Shown piece by piece: positions 28,026 through 36,966 of a stretch of DNA of 64,000 bases; position 1 is the stretch's first letter; each line of letters opens with the position of its first letter. The DNA is from Pontibacterium granulatum (GTDB taxonomy: Bacteria; Pseudomonadota; Gammaproteobacteria; Pseudomonadales; Balneatricaceae), in contig NZ_JASBRH010000008.1 in NCBI RefSeq assembly GCF_029961155.1, positions 62,001 through 126,000 of the forward strand, written 5' to 3'. The notes beneath the pieces were generated by a model, which worked only from the letters and a program-made list of their open reading frames with translations, made no database searches and was not told the origin of the DNA. The position numbers and the translations under genes are program-made.

Positions 28026-28678
28026 ACGATCAGATGCTGACCTCACGTTACCCGGAGTTGTCCGGTCTCGACGATGCGGGGCGGGCGCTGCTGGCTAAGG
28101 CCCATCGGGTGGAGTTGCCGGCGGAAACGGTAATCTTTCGGCACGGTGATCGCTGCGATCATTTTGTGATGCTGGTGTCGGGTCACGTCAAAGTGGTAGC
28201 GCGGTCGTCCGCCGGTCGTGAACTCCTGCTCTACCGTATCAACCATCAAGGCACTTGCGTGCTTACCACATCCTGCCTACTGGGCAACGAACACTATCCT
28301 GCGGAAGGGATCGCGGAAACGGACGTGGTCGCCTACCTCCTGCCACGTAGTGTGTTTCAGCAGGCGCTGGACCAGTCTCCCGCCTTGCGTGCCTTTATTT
28401 TCGATTCCTATGCTGAACGGCTGGCCGGATTGATCCACCTGGTACAGGCGGTCTCCTTTGAAAGTGTGGAGCAGCGCATTATCGGCCACTTGCTGCAGAG
28501 AGCCGATGAAAGTGGTGTTGTAAAAGAGTCGCACCAACTGATCGCTGATGAGCTAGGTACTGCACGCGAAGTGGTGAGCCGCAAGCTACAGACATTGGCG
28601 CAGGAGGGATGGCTGGAGCTGGGGCGCGGCAGGGTGATCCTGTTGGACCCTGAGGGACTGAAAAAATTTTCGGTCTGA
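28022..28678 (+). CDS. Crp/Fnr-family transcriptional regulator
   Basis: The 218-residue protein has an N-terminal cyclic-nucleotide-binding fold (about 20-140) and a C-terminal winged HTH (LIADELGTAREVVSRKLQTLAQEG near 177-200). It lacks the N-terminal cysteine cluster of FNR, so it is not an iron-sulfur oxygen sensor of that kind. Cysteines occur at 45, 79 and 85; the C-x5-C pair in TCVLTTSCLL is a possible thiol switch. I take the ATG at 28022 that overlaps the preceding stop. A DUF2892 gene follows 100 bp downstream, an association often seen with sulfur-handling genes. The effector is unknown. Confidence 0.88.
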   Translation: MNDQMLTSRYPELSGLDDAGRALLAKAHRVELPAETVIFRHGDRCDHFVMLVSGHVKVVARSSAGRELLLYRINHQGTCVLTTSCLLGNEHYPAEGIAETDVVAYLLPRSVFQQALDQSPALRAFIFDSYAERLAGLIHLVQAVSFESVEQRIIGHLLQRADESGVVKESHQLIADELGTAREVVSRKLQTLAQEGWLELGRGRVILLDPEGLKKFSV

Positions 28679-28777
28679 TACCGTTCTTATGTAACCAAAG
28701 TCACAGAACAGGCCTGACGGTCGCGGGATACTGATCTCAACAAACAGATATTCCGCAGATTACGTTAGGAGATCGTC

Positions 28778-28972
28778 ATGGAAAAGAATATTGGTAACCT
28801 CGACAAAATTATCCGTGTCCTGGTTGGACTGGTCCTGATTGCGCTGGTTTTCGTCGGTCCACAGACTGCCTGGGGTTGGATTGGCGTACCGGTAATTCTG
28901 ATTGCTTTGATTGGCTGGTGCCCGTTGTACAAAGTGTTGGGTGTCAGTACCTGTAAACGCTGCGATAGCTAA
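28778..28972 (+). CDS. DUF2892 (YgaP-type) inner membrane protein
   Basis: A 64-residue DUF2892 protein with an N-terminal MEKNIGNLDKIIRVLVG signature, two membrane segments and a C-terminal Cys-rich GWCPLYKVLGVSTCKRC. In YgaP this domain is fused to a rhodanese; here it is free-standing. The ATG at 28778 has TAGGAG upstream. It probably belongs to the regulon of the preceding Crp/Fnr protein. The exact function of DUF2892 is not known from sequence. Confidence 0.87.
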   Translation: MEKNIGNLDKIIRVLVGLVLIALVFVGPQTAWGWIGVPVILIALIGWCPLYKVLGVSTCKRCDS

Positions 28973-28999
28973 CGACAAAACGATAATTCTCCCGATTCT

Positions 29000-29034
29000 A
29001 AAAAACGCTGCACAGTTCGTGCGGCGTTTTTTTT
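29000..29034 (+). terminator. Intrinsic terminator after the DUF2892 gene
   Basis: The stem CGCTGCAC/GTGCGGCG (one G-T pair) with loop AGTTC is followed by eight T. It ends the transcript from 28778. Confidence 0.88.
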
Positions 29035-29112
29035 CGATTCAGTAAAGATTCAGACGGTGCCACGTACCCTGAGGTCATTCTTAAAACGATCCCGAAGGGG
29101 CGGAGTGACGTT

Positions 29113-29670
29113 ATGAAAAAGCTGCTACTGACCACCCTGCTCAGCGCAGGGCTGTTTGTGACCCAGGCCGAAGCCGGTCACCGTGGAAACGGACACCATA
29201 AACATCACAAGGACTATGATTATGCCCGCGTTGTGCATGTCGAACCGATCTACCAGCGTGTTGAACGTAGCATTCCACGCGAGAGTTGCTGGAGCGAACG
29301 GGTGGCCTACGAACAGCCGCGTCATTATCGCAACGATTCGTACACCGATGAACTGATCGGCGGGCTGATTGGCGGTGCGATAGGGAACGCGGTTGGCCAC
29401 AATAAGACTAACAAGAAGGTACAGGCGGTGATCGGTGCGGCGATTGGTGCTTCGATCGCACACGATATTAACCGTCCCCGTGGTGGCGGCTACAATGTAA
29501 GCTATCGTGATGAGCAGCGTTGCGCGGTCACCCATGATGTGGAGTATCATGAGCAGGTTTCAGGATACCATGTGACCTATCGCTACCACGGTCAGGAGTT
29601 CCAGACCCGGACACACCGACATCCGGGTAAGCGGATTAAAGTACGGGTGGACGTAACACCCGTCCACTGA
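29113..29670 (+). CDS. Glycine-zipper 2TM-domain envelope protein
   Basis: A 185-residue secreted protein with signal peptide 1-21 (ending AEA). It has a His-rich stretch (GHRGNGHHKHHKDYDY) and, near 85-120, a glycine-zipper repeat IGGLIGGAIGNAVG typical of the Rickettsia 17-kDa antigen/SlyB-like group. The C-terminal third is rich in aromatic and basic residues with a late RVDV tail. There is no lipobox, unlike most relatives, so it is probably periplasmic or embedded via the zipper. It lies just before a PepSY gene and a PhoP/PhoQ-like system, hinting at envelope stress control. Confidence 0.8.
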   Translation: MKKLLLTTLLSAGLFVTQAEAGHRGNGHHKHHKDYDYARVVHVEPIYQRVERSIPRESCWSERVAYEQPRHYRNDSYTDELIGGLIGGAIGNAVGHNKTNKKVQAVIGAAIGASIAHDINRPRGGGYNVSYRDEQRCAVTHDVEYHEQVSGYHVTYRYHGQEFQTRTHRHPGKRIKVRVDVTPVH

Positions 29671-29692
29671 GTTTCAGCTTGAGGGGTTGGCA

Positions 29693-30004
29693 ATGTTCAG
29701 ACAGTTTGGTTTTTCAGCGGCGACTGCGCTGGGAGTGTTGGGTGTGAGCGCAGCATTAGCGTTCAGTCCGGCGGTATCCGCACAGCCCGCAGCCAACCCT
29801 GTTACCCAGATTGAAGTCGCCGCCAGTTCGGTCAGCCTGCAGCAGGCGGTCGCACAGGTGAAAAAACAGTACGGCGGGCGGGTATTAAAAGCAGAACCCG
29901 TCAGCATAAAAGGAAAAGCAGGCTACCGGATTCGTATGATGAACGACGGGCGAATCCGTGAATTTCTGGTGGATGCCAGCAGCGGACAGCTGATGAGCCC
30001 CTGA
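29693..30004 (+). CDS. Secreted PepSY-domain protein
   Basis: A 103-residue protein with an N-terminal signal segment (about 1-30, ending VSAQ) and one PepSY domain (about 42-103) with the pattern VAQVKKQYGGRVLKAEPV then GYRIRMMNDGRIREFLVDA. The ATG at 29693 has GAGGGG six bases upstream; a TTG six bases earlier is less likely. PepSY genes commonly precede OmpR-type response regulators, as here (22 bp gap), and the protein may modulate the downstream kinase or a protease. Confidence 0.87.
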   Translation: MFRQFGFSAATALGVLGVSAALAFSPAVSAQPAANPVTQIEVAASSVSLQQAVAQVKKQYGGRVLKAEPVSIKGKAGYRIRMMNDGRIREFLVDASSGQLMSP

Positions 30005-30026
30005 ATAGCCTGATTGAGGACATGAT

Positions 30027-30716
30027 ATGAAACTGCTGATTGTTGAGGATGAACCGGATCTGCGTCGCCAACTGGTACGGGCGATGGAGGGGCGTGGTTA
30101 CACAGTTGAGGATTGTGAAGACGGCGAAGAGGCGCTCTATCTCGGACGCGAGTACCCCTACGACCTGGCGATTGTCGATCTGGGTTTGCCGAAGTTATCC
30201 GGTGTGGAGGTGATCAAGCGCTGGCGTGCCGAGGAGAAGAAGTTTCCAATCATTATCCTGACTGCCCGTGGAGACTGGCAGGACAAGGTGGAAGGGCTGG
30301 AAGCCGGTGCCGACGATTACGTGGTTAAACCCTTCCATATGGAGGAGCTGGCGGCACGCCTGAACGCGCTGCTGCGCCGTGCTGCCGGACACGCCAAGCC
30401 GGTGTTTGAGTTTGGCCCGTTGCGCATCGATACCAGCGGGCGGGTCGTGTATCGCCATGACGAGCCGGTGTCCCTGACCAGCTACGAGTACAAAACCTTT
30501 GAGTACCTGGTGCTGCATGCGGGTAAAACGGTTTCCAAGACCGAACTGACCGAGCACCTCTACCATCAGGACTACGACCGCGACAGTAACGTGCTGGAGG
30601 TCTTTATCCGTCGCTTGCGCCAGAAGCTGGATCCGGATCAGGATCTACAACCAATTACCACGGTGCGTGGTATGGGTTACCGCTTTGATCTGAAACCGGA
30701 ACAGAAAGAGGGATGA
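30027..30716 (+). CDS. OmpR-family response regulator (PhoP/QseB-like)
   Basis: A 229-residue response regulator. The receiver domain has the acidic pocket ED at 7-8, phosphoacceptor D51 in VDLGLPKLSG and the conserved K in VVKPFH. A winged-helix DNA-binding domain follows (SLTSYEYKTFEYLVLHAGK, then EVFIRRLRQKLD). The stop overlaps the kinase start by four bases. Sequence style and the partner's HSLKTPLAV H-box fit the PhoP/PhoQ group. No PhoP box was sought systematically. Confidence 0.92.
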   Translation: MKLLIVEDEPDLRRQLVRAMEGRGYTVEDCEDGEEALYLGREYPYDLAIVDLGLPKLSGVEVIKRWRAEEKKFPIIILTARGDWQDKVEGLEAGADDYVVKPFHMEELAARLNALLRRAAGHAKPVFEFGPLRIDTSGRVVYRHDEPVSLTSYEYKTFEYLVLHAGKTVSKTELTEHLYHQDYDRDSNVLEVFIRRLRQKLDPDQDLQPITTVRGMGYRFDLKPEQKEG

Positions 30717-32110
30717 TCGCACTCCGGTCTCTGCGCTCCAAACTGTTCCGTTCGATCCAGGGGCGACTGCTGGTCGCCTCGGCGCTGGTGCTGCCACTGG
30801 TGATGCTGCTGGCCGGTATCGCTCTGAAGAATGCCTATCACAGCAGCCAGGAGGTGGCCGTAAACGAGCGGCTGCAGCTGCAGGTCTACCTGTTGTTGGG
30901 CAGTATCGAGTTAGGCGAACAGCTTGCTGTACTGCCCCAGTCGTTACAAGAACCCCGTTATGCACAGATCGGTTCCGGTCTGTACGGTGTTATCCACAAT
31001 GCCAACGGCAAGCTGCTCTGGCGCTCCCCCTCCTCCCGTCTGTTGCCCGAGGATCAGCTGCGCTACGCCCCTCCTCTGCCCAGCGTATTTACGCCCGGTG
31101 CCTCACAGTTTTTACATCACGCGGATGCCGGCTTGTATCGCTATAGCTTCAGTGTGGTCTGGGAGCAGAATGGTCGTGAGCAGGCGATGACCTTTTCCGT
31201 GATGGAGTCCGATCAGGCGGTAAAAAAAGCGCTGGCAGCGTACTCGACCCAGTTGGCCATGTGGCTTATGGCGGTACTGGTGATCGCGTTGGTGGCACAG
31301 GTGCTGATCATGCGCTGGGGGATCCAGCCGCTGAAAGGGCTGGCCCGGGACCTGAAACAGATTGAACAGGGGGAAGCGGAAAGCCTCACCGGTCGGTATC
31401 CGACCGAGGTGCAACCGGTCACGGACAACCTCAATCGCCTGATTGAGAGTGAACGTCAGCAACGCGAACGCTATCGCAATACCCTGGGTGATCTGGCCCA
31501 CAGCCTAAAAACCCCGTTGGCAGTGATGCGTGGCGCACGTGAAGAGCAGCAGACACTGGAACAGTACGGCAATGTGGTCGACGAGCAGGTCGCGCGTATG
31601 GATCAGATTGTGCAGTACCAACTCTCTCGTGCAGTGAAGTCACAGGGCCGTGTGCTGGCCCAGGCGGTGGTGGTGAAACCGCTGGTGGAACGTATGCTCA
31701 CTGCCTTGGATAAGGTCTATCGTGACAAAGGTGTTTGCTCCGAAGCTATAGTCAGTGCGGATCTGGGTTTTGCCGGTGACGAGCGGGATCTGATGGAGGT
31801 GCTGGGTAACCTGTTGGAGAACGCCTACAAATATGGGGATTCTCAGGTGGCTATCAATGCCACTCTGAAGGGAGATAGCCTTCAAATCCACATCGCCGAC
31901 GATGGCCCCGGCGTGAGTCCGGAAGCGCGCCAGATCATTCTGGAGCGTGGTGCACGTCTGGATACATCGATCCAGGGGCAGGGGATCGGCCTGTCGGTTG
32001 CAGTGGATATTATTAGCTCCTACGACGGACAGCTGGAAGTGGCAGAATCGGATCTGGGTGGTGCACTGTTTAAGGTGACGCTGCCGGGTGGCAGCGTCGC
32101 TATGAGCTGA
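30713..32110 (+). CDS. PhoQ-like sensor histidine kinase
   Basis: A 465-residue membrane kinase: TM1 about 20-38, a periplasmic sensor of roughly 130 residues, TM2 about 180-202, a HAMP linker, a HisKA motif LGDLAHSLKTPLAVM with H263, and an HATPase domain with NLLENAYKYG and DDGPGV. The periplasmic region contains fewer acidic residues than E. coli PhoQ's patch, so the signal may differ. It is translationally coupled to the response regulator. Confidence 0.9.
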   Translation: MIALRSLRSKLFRSIQGRLLVASALVLPLVMLLAGIALKNAYHSSQEVAVNERLQLQVYLLLGSIELGEQLAVLPQSLQEPRYAQIGSGLYGVIHNANGKLLWRSPSSRLLPEDQLRYAPPLPSVFTPGASQFLHHADAGLYRYSFSVVWEQNGREQAMTFSVMESDQAVKKALAAYSTQLAMWLMAVLVIALVAQVLIMRWGIQPLKGLARDLKQIEQGEAESLTGRYPTEVQPVTDNLNRLIESERQQRERYRNTLGDLAHSLKTPLAVMRGAREEQQTLEQYGNVVDEQVARMDQIVQYQLSRAVKSQGRVLAQAVVVKPLVERMLTALDKVYRDKGVCSEAIVSADLGFAGDERDLMEVLGNLLENAYKYGDSQVAINATLKGDSLQIHIADDGPGVSPEARQIILERGARLDTSIQGQGIGLSVAVDIISSYDGQLEVAESDLGGALFKVTLPGGSVAMS

Positions 32111-32130
32111 TCCAGACCTGTTAAAAAGTT

Positions 32131-33150
32131 CTATTCCTGCGCCTGTTCCAGCAGTTTGACCCGTTCGTCGGTGGCCGGATGGGAGCTGAGCCAGCCCGCT
32201 TGGCCATTGCCGTTTGCGGCAGATTCCATCGCGGCGAGCAAGCGCCCCAGATGTGTGCTGTCGATACCATGGCGGGTCATATAAGCCTTGGCAAAAAGGT
32301 CCGCCTCCTCCTCGAAATCCCGCGAGTAGTGCGCTTCGATCATCATGGTAGGTAATGCCGCCAGGACGGTGGTGGCCAGGCTGGTGTCGCCGGTTACCGC
32401 CGTGACAATCAATGGGTACGTGCTGCTTTGCAGAATCATGCGCAGGCTGTGGCGGTGTTCCACATGCCCTACTTCATGGGCCAGAACCCCCAGAATTGCG
32501 TCGGGATGCTCGGCCAGTTCAATTAACTGATCGGTGATCAGAATATCCCCCGAGGGCAGTGCCAGAGCGTTGGCGCCAATGGTATGTCCTGCGTCCCGGA
32601 AATGAAGCTTGTATTTAAAGCCGGAAGGCTGCTCCGCCACCAGGGTCTGGAAGCGGGTACGGATCGTCGCTTGTTGCTCGTCCGATAGCTGGCTGGGGCC
32701 AAAGATACGCGCTTTTTCAAAGAAGGTGAGAGTTTCCGCGCCCAGTTCCTGGGTGATCTCGGCCGGCAATCGTTGCGCGACCTGGTTGGACAGCGCTGGC
32801 ACGCCGTCGGCAATAAACCACCAGATTGCCAATATGGTAATTACCACGGCGACCGCTACGTAGCGCAGGCGGCTTTCCAGGATATGAAGCATACCTTGGG
32901 AGCGGGGTTGAGGATGGTATAGGGTACACAATTGGTCGATCAGATCGTTCTGGCCCGACTCCAGGCGGGAGCCGTCCGGCAGGTCGAGAAAGCGCGCGGT
33001 ATCACCGATCCGGGCGCTGACCTCCACCTGCTGCCAGCTCCAGCTGAGGCCTTTGGGCAGGACAAAACGTCCTGCCGTATCGATCTCCAGCACGCACTGT
33101 GTACGCCTGGAGGTCTGACCGTCGTAAAAGTAGGCTTCCAGCTGCATCAC
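32131..33150 (-). CDS. M48-family zinc metallopeptidase with N-terminal membrane anchor
   Basis: A 339-residue protein. An N-terminal cytoplasmic beta-rich segment of about 95 residues precedes a TM at about 100-120. The M48 catalytic motif HEVGHVEHRHS lies near 230, with the third zinc ligand in SRDFEEEADLFA. The active site is intact. The gene overlaps the DUF898 membrane gene by four bases, a pairing known from YjgN-type loci, so the two probably act together in membrane protein turnover. The substrate is unknown. Confidence 0.88.
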   Translation of the reverse strand: MMQLEAYFYDGQTSRRTQCVLEIDTAGRFVLPKGLSWSWQQVEVSARIGDTARFLDLPDGSRLESGQNDLIDQLCTLYHPQPRSQGMLHILESRLRYVAVAVVITILAIWWFIADGVPALSNQVAQRLPAEITQELGAETLTFFEKARIFGPSQLSDEQQATIRTRFQTLVAEQPSGFKYKLHFRDAGHTIGANALALPSGDILITDQLIELAEHPDAILGVLAHEVGHVEHRHSLRMILQSSTYPLIVTAVTGDTSLATTVLAALPTMMIEAHYSRDFEEEADLFAKAYMTRHGIDSTHLGRLLAAMESAANGNGQAGWLSSHPATDERVKLLEQAQE

Positions 33151-34187
33151 ACGCCAAACTCCAGATCCAGCACGTCGCCCAGCTCTTCACCCAGGGCGTT
33201 CTGCTGATCCTGCTGTACCTGAACGAACTGGTCCAGATCACCGGCAACCTGGGCTGTGGTGCAGTCGGCGCGGTAGCGCGCAACACGGATCATCGCCCAA
33301 GGTGTCGCCAGTCCCAGGGTCAGGACAATCGCGAGCACATTGCTGAAGAAGATCCAAAGATAGGGCAGGGTTTTCATGCGGCTTTCGAACCGGTGATCGC
33401 CCAGCCGGGCGTTGTTCACCGTGTAGTTGGTGACATGAACTTTGATGTAGGCGTACACCAGGTAGTAGAACGGCATCAGGATCAGCGGAATAATCGGCAA
33501 CATGGTTGGTACTGCAGCTTCCACCATAAAGAACAGGATACCGGTGGAGATCAGCAGGAAGAGACCTGCCAGATAGATCGAATAGAACGCGCCTGCTTTT
33601 AGTTGCGCCGAAAATGGGGTTTCGCCAAAACGGCTGTTGTTCACCAGCCAGCGCTGCTGACGGCAGGCGGCATAAGGGTAAAGCAAACCCAAGGTCAGGG
33701 CACTGCCTACAGGCAGGGCCACATAGGCGATTAATGCATCCACATAGTTGCCGGTAAAACCAAGACGGATGTTACGGTAGCGGGTGTTGAAGTGGCGGAA
33801 CATCATCGAGCGTACGATGATCCACGGCATCACCAGAGCAAAGGCAAGCAGGATCGGCAGTGACAGGATTGGCATAATGCTCACGATAAGCTGATAGAGC
33901 ATAAAGGCGCCAAAGGCAATGATGCGGCCCTTGAGGATCTGCATCGGCTGGGCGGTGTATTCAAAGCGGGAATCGCCGAGCGAAGTGTGTCCGTAAAAAT
34001 ACTGGTTGGTACGTACCTTCGCCCAGGCAGAGTAAATGCCGAGGGTGATGATGGTCAGGCAGATATTGACGATCCAGATACGGAAGAATTCGCCCGCTTT
34101 ACCGTGAAACTGAAAGTCCACCGGATTCGGTTTGGGCTCTGCGGCCATTGGGGTTGGTGTGGTGTGGTTATCAACGGGCTCGGTCAT
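33147..34187 (-). CDS. YjgN-family (DUF898) integral membrane protein
   Basis: A 346-residue polytopic protein. The N-terminal FQFHGKAGEFFRIWIVNICLT is the DUF898 signature, and related segments recur later (FGETPFSAQLKAGAFYSIYLAG), as expected for the duplicated fold. About eight hydrophobic segments are visible. Its stop overlaps the M48 peptidase start, indicating a two-gene operon. The biochemical role is not established. Confidence 0.88.
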   Translation of the reverse strand: MTEPVDNHTTPTPMAAEPKPNPVDFQFHGKAGEFFRIWIVNICLTIITLGIYSAWAKVRTNQYFYGHTSLGDSRFEYTAQPMQILKGRIIAFGAFMLYQLIVSIMPILSLPILLAFALVMPWIIVRSMMFRHFNTRYRNIRLGFTGNYVDALIAYVALPVGSALTLGLLYPYAACRQQRWLVNNSRFGETPFSAQLKAGAFYSIYLAGLFLLISTGILFFMVEAAVPTMLPIIPLILMPFYYLVYAYIKVHVTNYTVNNARLGDHRFESRMKTLPYLWIFFSNVLAIVLTLGLATPWAMIRVARYRADCTTAQVAGDLDQFVQVQQDQQNALGEELGDVLDLEFGV

Positions 34188-34266
34188 ATCTTGGGATCCT
34201 TGAGCATGGTTTTAGGCCGATTCCTGTGGCCATGGAAGGGCGTGCCCGAACGGACACGCCAAATTA

Positions 34267-35604
34267 TTATAGAGGCTTAGCAAACACCTTGGAGTTGCGC
34301 TGCAGGTTATAGAGCGATTTTTTCTCGGTTGGCAGGGCATCAACGGCCTGCTCCTTAAATCCACGCTCCATAAACCAGTGGGCGGTTCGGGTGGTGAGCA
34401 CAAACAGCTGCTCCAGTCCGATCTGGCGTGCCTGCGCTTCCACTGCCTGCAACAACATATCACCACGGTCGCCACCGCGGTATTCAGGATCGATCACCAC
34501 ACAGGCCAGTTCACCGACTTTGTCCTGCTTGAACGGGTAGAGGGCGGCACAGCCAATGATGGCTCCGTCGCGTTCGATCAGGGTAAAGCGATCAATCTCG
34601 CTTTCCAGCAGCTCGCGGGAACGACGCACCAGTACACCCTGTTCCTCCAATGGTTGGATCATTTCAAGCAAGCCGCCTACATCCTCGATGGTTGCCTGAC
34701 GGATCTGTTCGTAGGATTCCTGCAGCACCATGGTGCCGGAACCCTCGCGGGTGAACAGTTCAGTCAGCAGCGCCCCGTCTTCCTGATAGCTGATCAGGTG
34801 GCAGCGGTTTACTCCGCCGCGACAGGCCTGAACCGCAGCGTATAGATGGCGGGACAGTTCGGTATGTGGTTCGTCTGTCTGGTCGAGACCGGCCAGGTAG
34901 TTGCTTACCAGGCGCTCGGCAGTGCGGGTCAGCAGTTCGCTACGCAGTTCATTTTTGCTGTCAAACACCCCCCGGTCGGCGCCAAACAGTAGCAGTTTGT
35001 CCGCGTTGAGAGACGTTGCAGCCCGGGTGGCGACATCTTCGGTCGCCAGGTTAAAAATCTCTCCGGTAGGTGAATACCCCAGATGGGAGAGCAATACGAT
35101 GTTGCCACTGTTGAGGTGGTGGTTGATTGCTTCGGAGTCAATCCGGCGTACCTCGCCGGTGTAGCGCAGGTCCACACCGTCGTGAACACCCACTGGCCGC
35201 GCGGTCATAAAGTTGCCGGAGACCACTCGGATCTGGGCGCCGTGCATCGGTGTATTGGACAGACCCATCGACAGACGGGCTTCGATCTCGGTACGCACGG
35301 ATGCCGCCGCTTCGATCACGCAGCGCAGGGTTTCCTCGTCGGTTACACGGCGGTGATGATGCAGACGGGGCTGCAGATTCTGCTGGGATAAACGGGCTTC
35401 GATCTGGGGACGGGAGCCATGTACCAGCACCATGCGCACACCCAGGCTGTTGAGCAGGGCGATGTCGTGCACGATGTAGTCAAAATTGGGATCGGCAACC
35501 GCTTCACCTCCCAACATCAGTACGAACACTTTTCCGCGGTGCGCATTAATGTAGGGAGAGGAGTGACGGAACCAGTTAACGTATTGTTTTATATCGTTTA
35601 TCAC
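34267..35604 (-). CDS. argA: Amino-acid N-acetyltransferase ArgA
   Basis: ArgA makes N-acetylglutamate, the first step of arginine synthesis. The 445-residue protein combines an amino-acid-kinase-like domain (about 20-290; VLMLGGEAVADPNF, VLVHGSRPQIE) with a C-terminal GNAT domain (about 300-445; VVIDPEYRGGDRGDMLLQ), the classical bifunctional-looking NAGS. The N-terminal domain is the arginine feedback site in relatives. It overlaps argE by four bases, giving an argE-argA operon. The ATG at 35604 is used because of that overlap. Confidence 0.95.
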   Translation of the reverse strand: MINDIKQYVNWFRHSSPYINAHRGKVFVLMLGGEAVADPNFDYIVHDIALLNSLGVRMVLVHGSRPQIEARLSQQNLQPRLHHHRRVTDEETLRCVIEAAASVRTEIEARLSMGLSNTPMHGAQIRVVSGNFMTARPVGVHDGVDLRYTGEVRRIDSEAINHHLNSGNIVLLSHLGYSPTGEIFNLATEDVATRAATSLNADKLLLFGADRGVFDSKNELRSELLTRTAERLVSNYLAGLDQTDEPHTELSRHLYAAVQACRGGVNRCHLISYQEDGALLTELFTREGSGTMVLQESYEQIRQATIEDVGGLLEMIQPLEEQGVLVRRSRELLESEIDRFTLIERDGAIIGCAALYPFKQDKVGELACVVIDPEYRGGDRGDMLLQAVEAQARQIGLEQLFVLTTRTAHWFMERGFKEQAVDALPTEKKSLYNLQRNSKVFAKPL

Positions 35605-36755
35605 AGGCAGTACTTGGCAATCATTTGCTCTAATATCGCTACTGTAGGCTTAATCTGGTCAAAAGCCAAATACTCGTCCGGCTGGTGTGCCTGATCGATG
35701 GAGCCCGGCCCCATAACGATGGTATCCATGCCCATGCCCTGCAGGAACGGGGCTTCGGTACCAAAGGCGACACTCTGGGCGGTGTAACCGGTGAGCTTTT
35801 CGGCGGTTTGTACCAGCTCCGAGCTGGCGTCGTTCTGGAACGGCGGGATACCCGGGAACAGGGATTCGGCGCTGATCTTTACGCCAAACTGTTCCTCCAG
35901 TGGTTTAACCCGCTGTGCTATGGTTTCGCGCAGGTTATCGATATTCATACCGGGTAATGGACGCAGGTCATACTCCAGCTCACACTGGCCGCAGATGCGG
36001 TTTGGGTTGTCGCCGCCGTGTATACAACCCAGGTTGAGAGTGGGCACGCTCACGGCAAAGTCACTGTTCTGATAGCTGGACTGCAGCTCTTTGCGGAAGT
36101 CGATCAGAGTCCCCAGAACCGAGTGCATCGCTTCCAGAGCGTTGTGGCCCAGGGAAGGATCAGACGAGTGGCCAGAGCTACCGGTGATCCGCACCGACTC
36201 CATCATCATACCCTTGTGCATATAGACGGGCCGCAGGCCGGTTGGCTCGCCAATCACCGCGTAACGGGCTTTCGGTTTGCCCGCTTCAGCCAGGGCGCGT
36301 GCGCCGTTCATGGAGCTCTCTTCATCCGCCGTCGCCAGGATAATCAGCGGTTGCTGCAGGGGCTGGTCGATAAACTTTTTCGCGGCGGCAATCGCCAGCG
36401 GGAAGAAGCCTTTCATGTCGCAGGTGCCGAGGCCGTAGAAACGGTTGTCCCGTTCGGTCAGGCGGAACGGATCACTTGCCCAGAGTTCGTCGTTGTAAGG
36501 CACGGTATCGGTGTGGCCGGACAATACCAGGCCGCCGGGGCCGCTGCCCAGTGTAGCAATCAGGTTGGCTTTATTCTCGGCACCGGGGATCGGCATGACT
36601 TCCGTTTTGAAGCCCAGGTCTGAGAGCCAGTTCTCCAGCTTTTCGATCACGTCCAGATTGCTTTGGTCGAGGCTGGGGTTGGTGCAGCTGACTGAAGGAG
36701 AGGCGATCAATTCGGCCAGCATGGTGACGATATCAGGGCAGGTAGGGGAGGTCAT
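35601..36755 (-). CDS. argE: Acetylornithine deacetylase ArgE
   Basis: ArgE is a zinc M20-family hydrolase that releases acetate from N-acetylornithine. The ATG at 36755 (384 residues) has GGAGA five bases upstream; an open extension to 36809 is less likely. Metal-site motifs are SGHTDTVP, GTCDMKGF, ATADEESS and IGEPTG. Together with argA it marks the linear arginine route, in which acetyl is lost rather than recycled by ArgJ. Confidence 0.94.
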   Translation of the reverse strand: MTSPTCPDIVTMLAELIASPSVSCTNPSLDQSNLDVIEKLENWLSDLGFKTEVMPIPGAENKANLIATLGSGPGGLVLSGHTDTVPYNDELWASDPFRLTERDNRFYGLGTCDMKGFFPLAIAAAKKFIDQPLQQPLIILATADEESSMNGARALAEAGKPKARYAVIGEPTGLRPVYMHKGMMMESVRITGSSGHSSDPSLGHNALEAMHSVLGTLIDFRKELQSSYQNSDFAVSVPTLNLGCIHGGDNPNRICGQCELEYDLRPLPGMNIDNLRETIAQRVKPLEEQFGVKISAESLFPGIPPFQNDASSELVQTAEKLTGYTAQSVAFGTEAPFLQGMGMDTIVMGPGSIDQAHQPDEYLAFDQIKPTVAILEQMIAKYCL

Positions 36756-36926
36756 AGAGTCTCCGTTCTTCTTGTTATATGACCGGGACCGCGACAGCAC
36801 ACACGGCATGATCTTTCTATTGTGCTACCAATGACGACAAGGGTCTATGCCAGGCTAGGGAAAGTTGTAGAGGTGGAAAGGACGCGGAGAAATATTAAAA
36901 GAGGAAGGGGGCTGCGGGAAGAAGCA

Positions 36927-36949
36927 CGAGGGGTGCATTGCACCCCTCG
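36927..36949 (-). terminator. Hairpin terminator downstream of pit
   Basis: A perfect 10-bp stem CGAGGGGTGC/GCACCCCTCG with a 3-base loop lies 17 bases after the pit stop on the minus strand. The following T tract is weak (TGCTTCTTCCC), so efficiency is uncertain. Confidence 0.65.
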
Positions 36950-36966
36950 CAGAGATCAGCAGAGCC

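Noticed and set aside
34239..34260. GGCGTG/CACGCC hairpin after argA as an intrinsic terminator
   Set aside because: The stem is good but no T run follows on the minus strand, so I do not call it.
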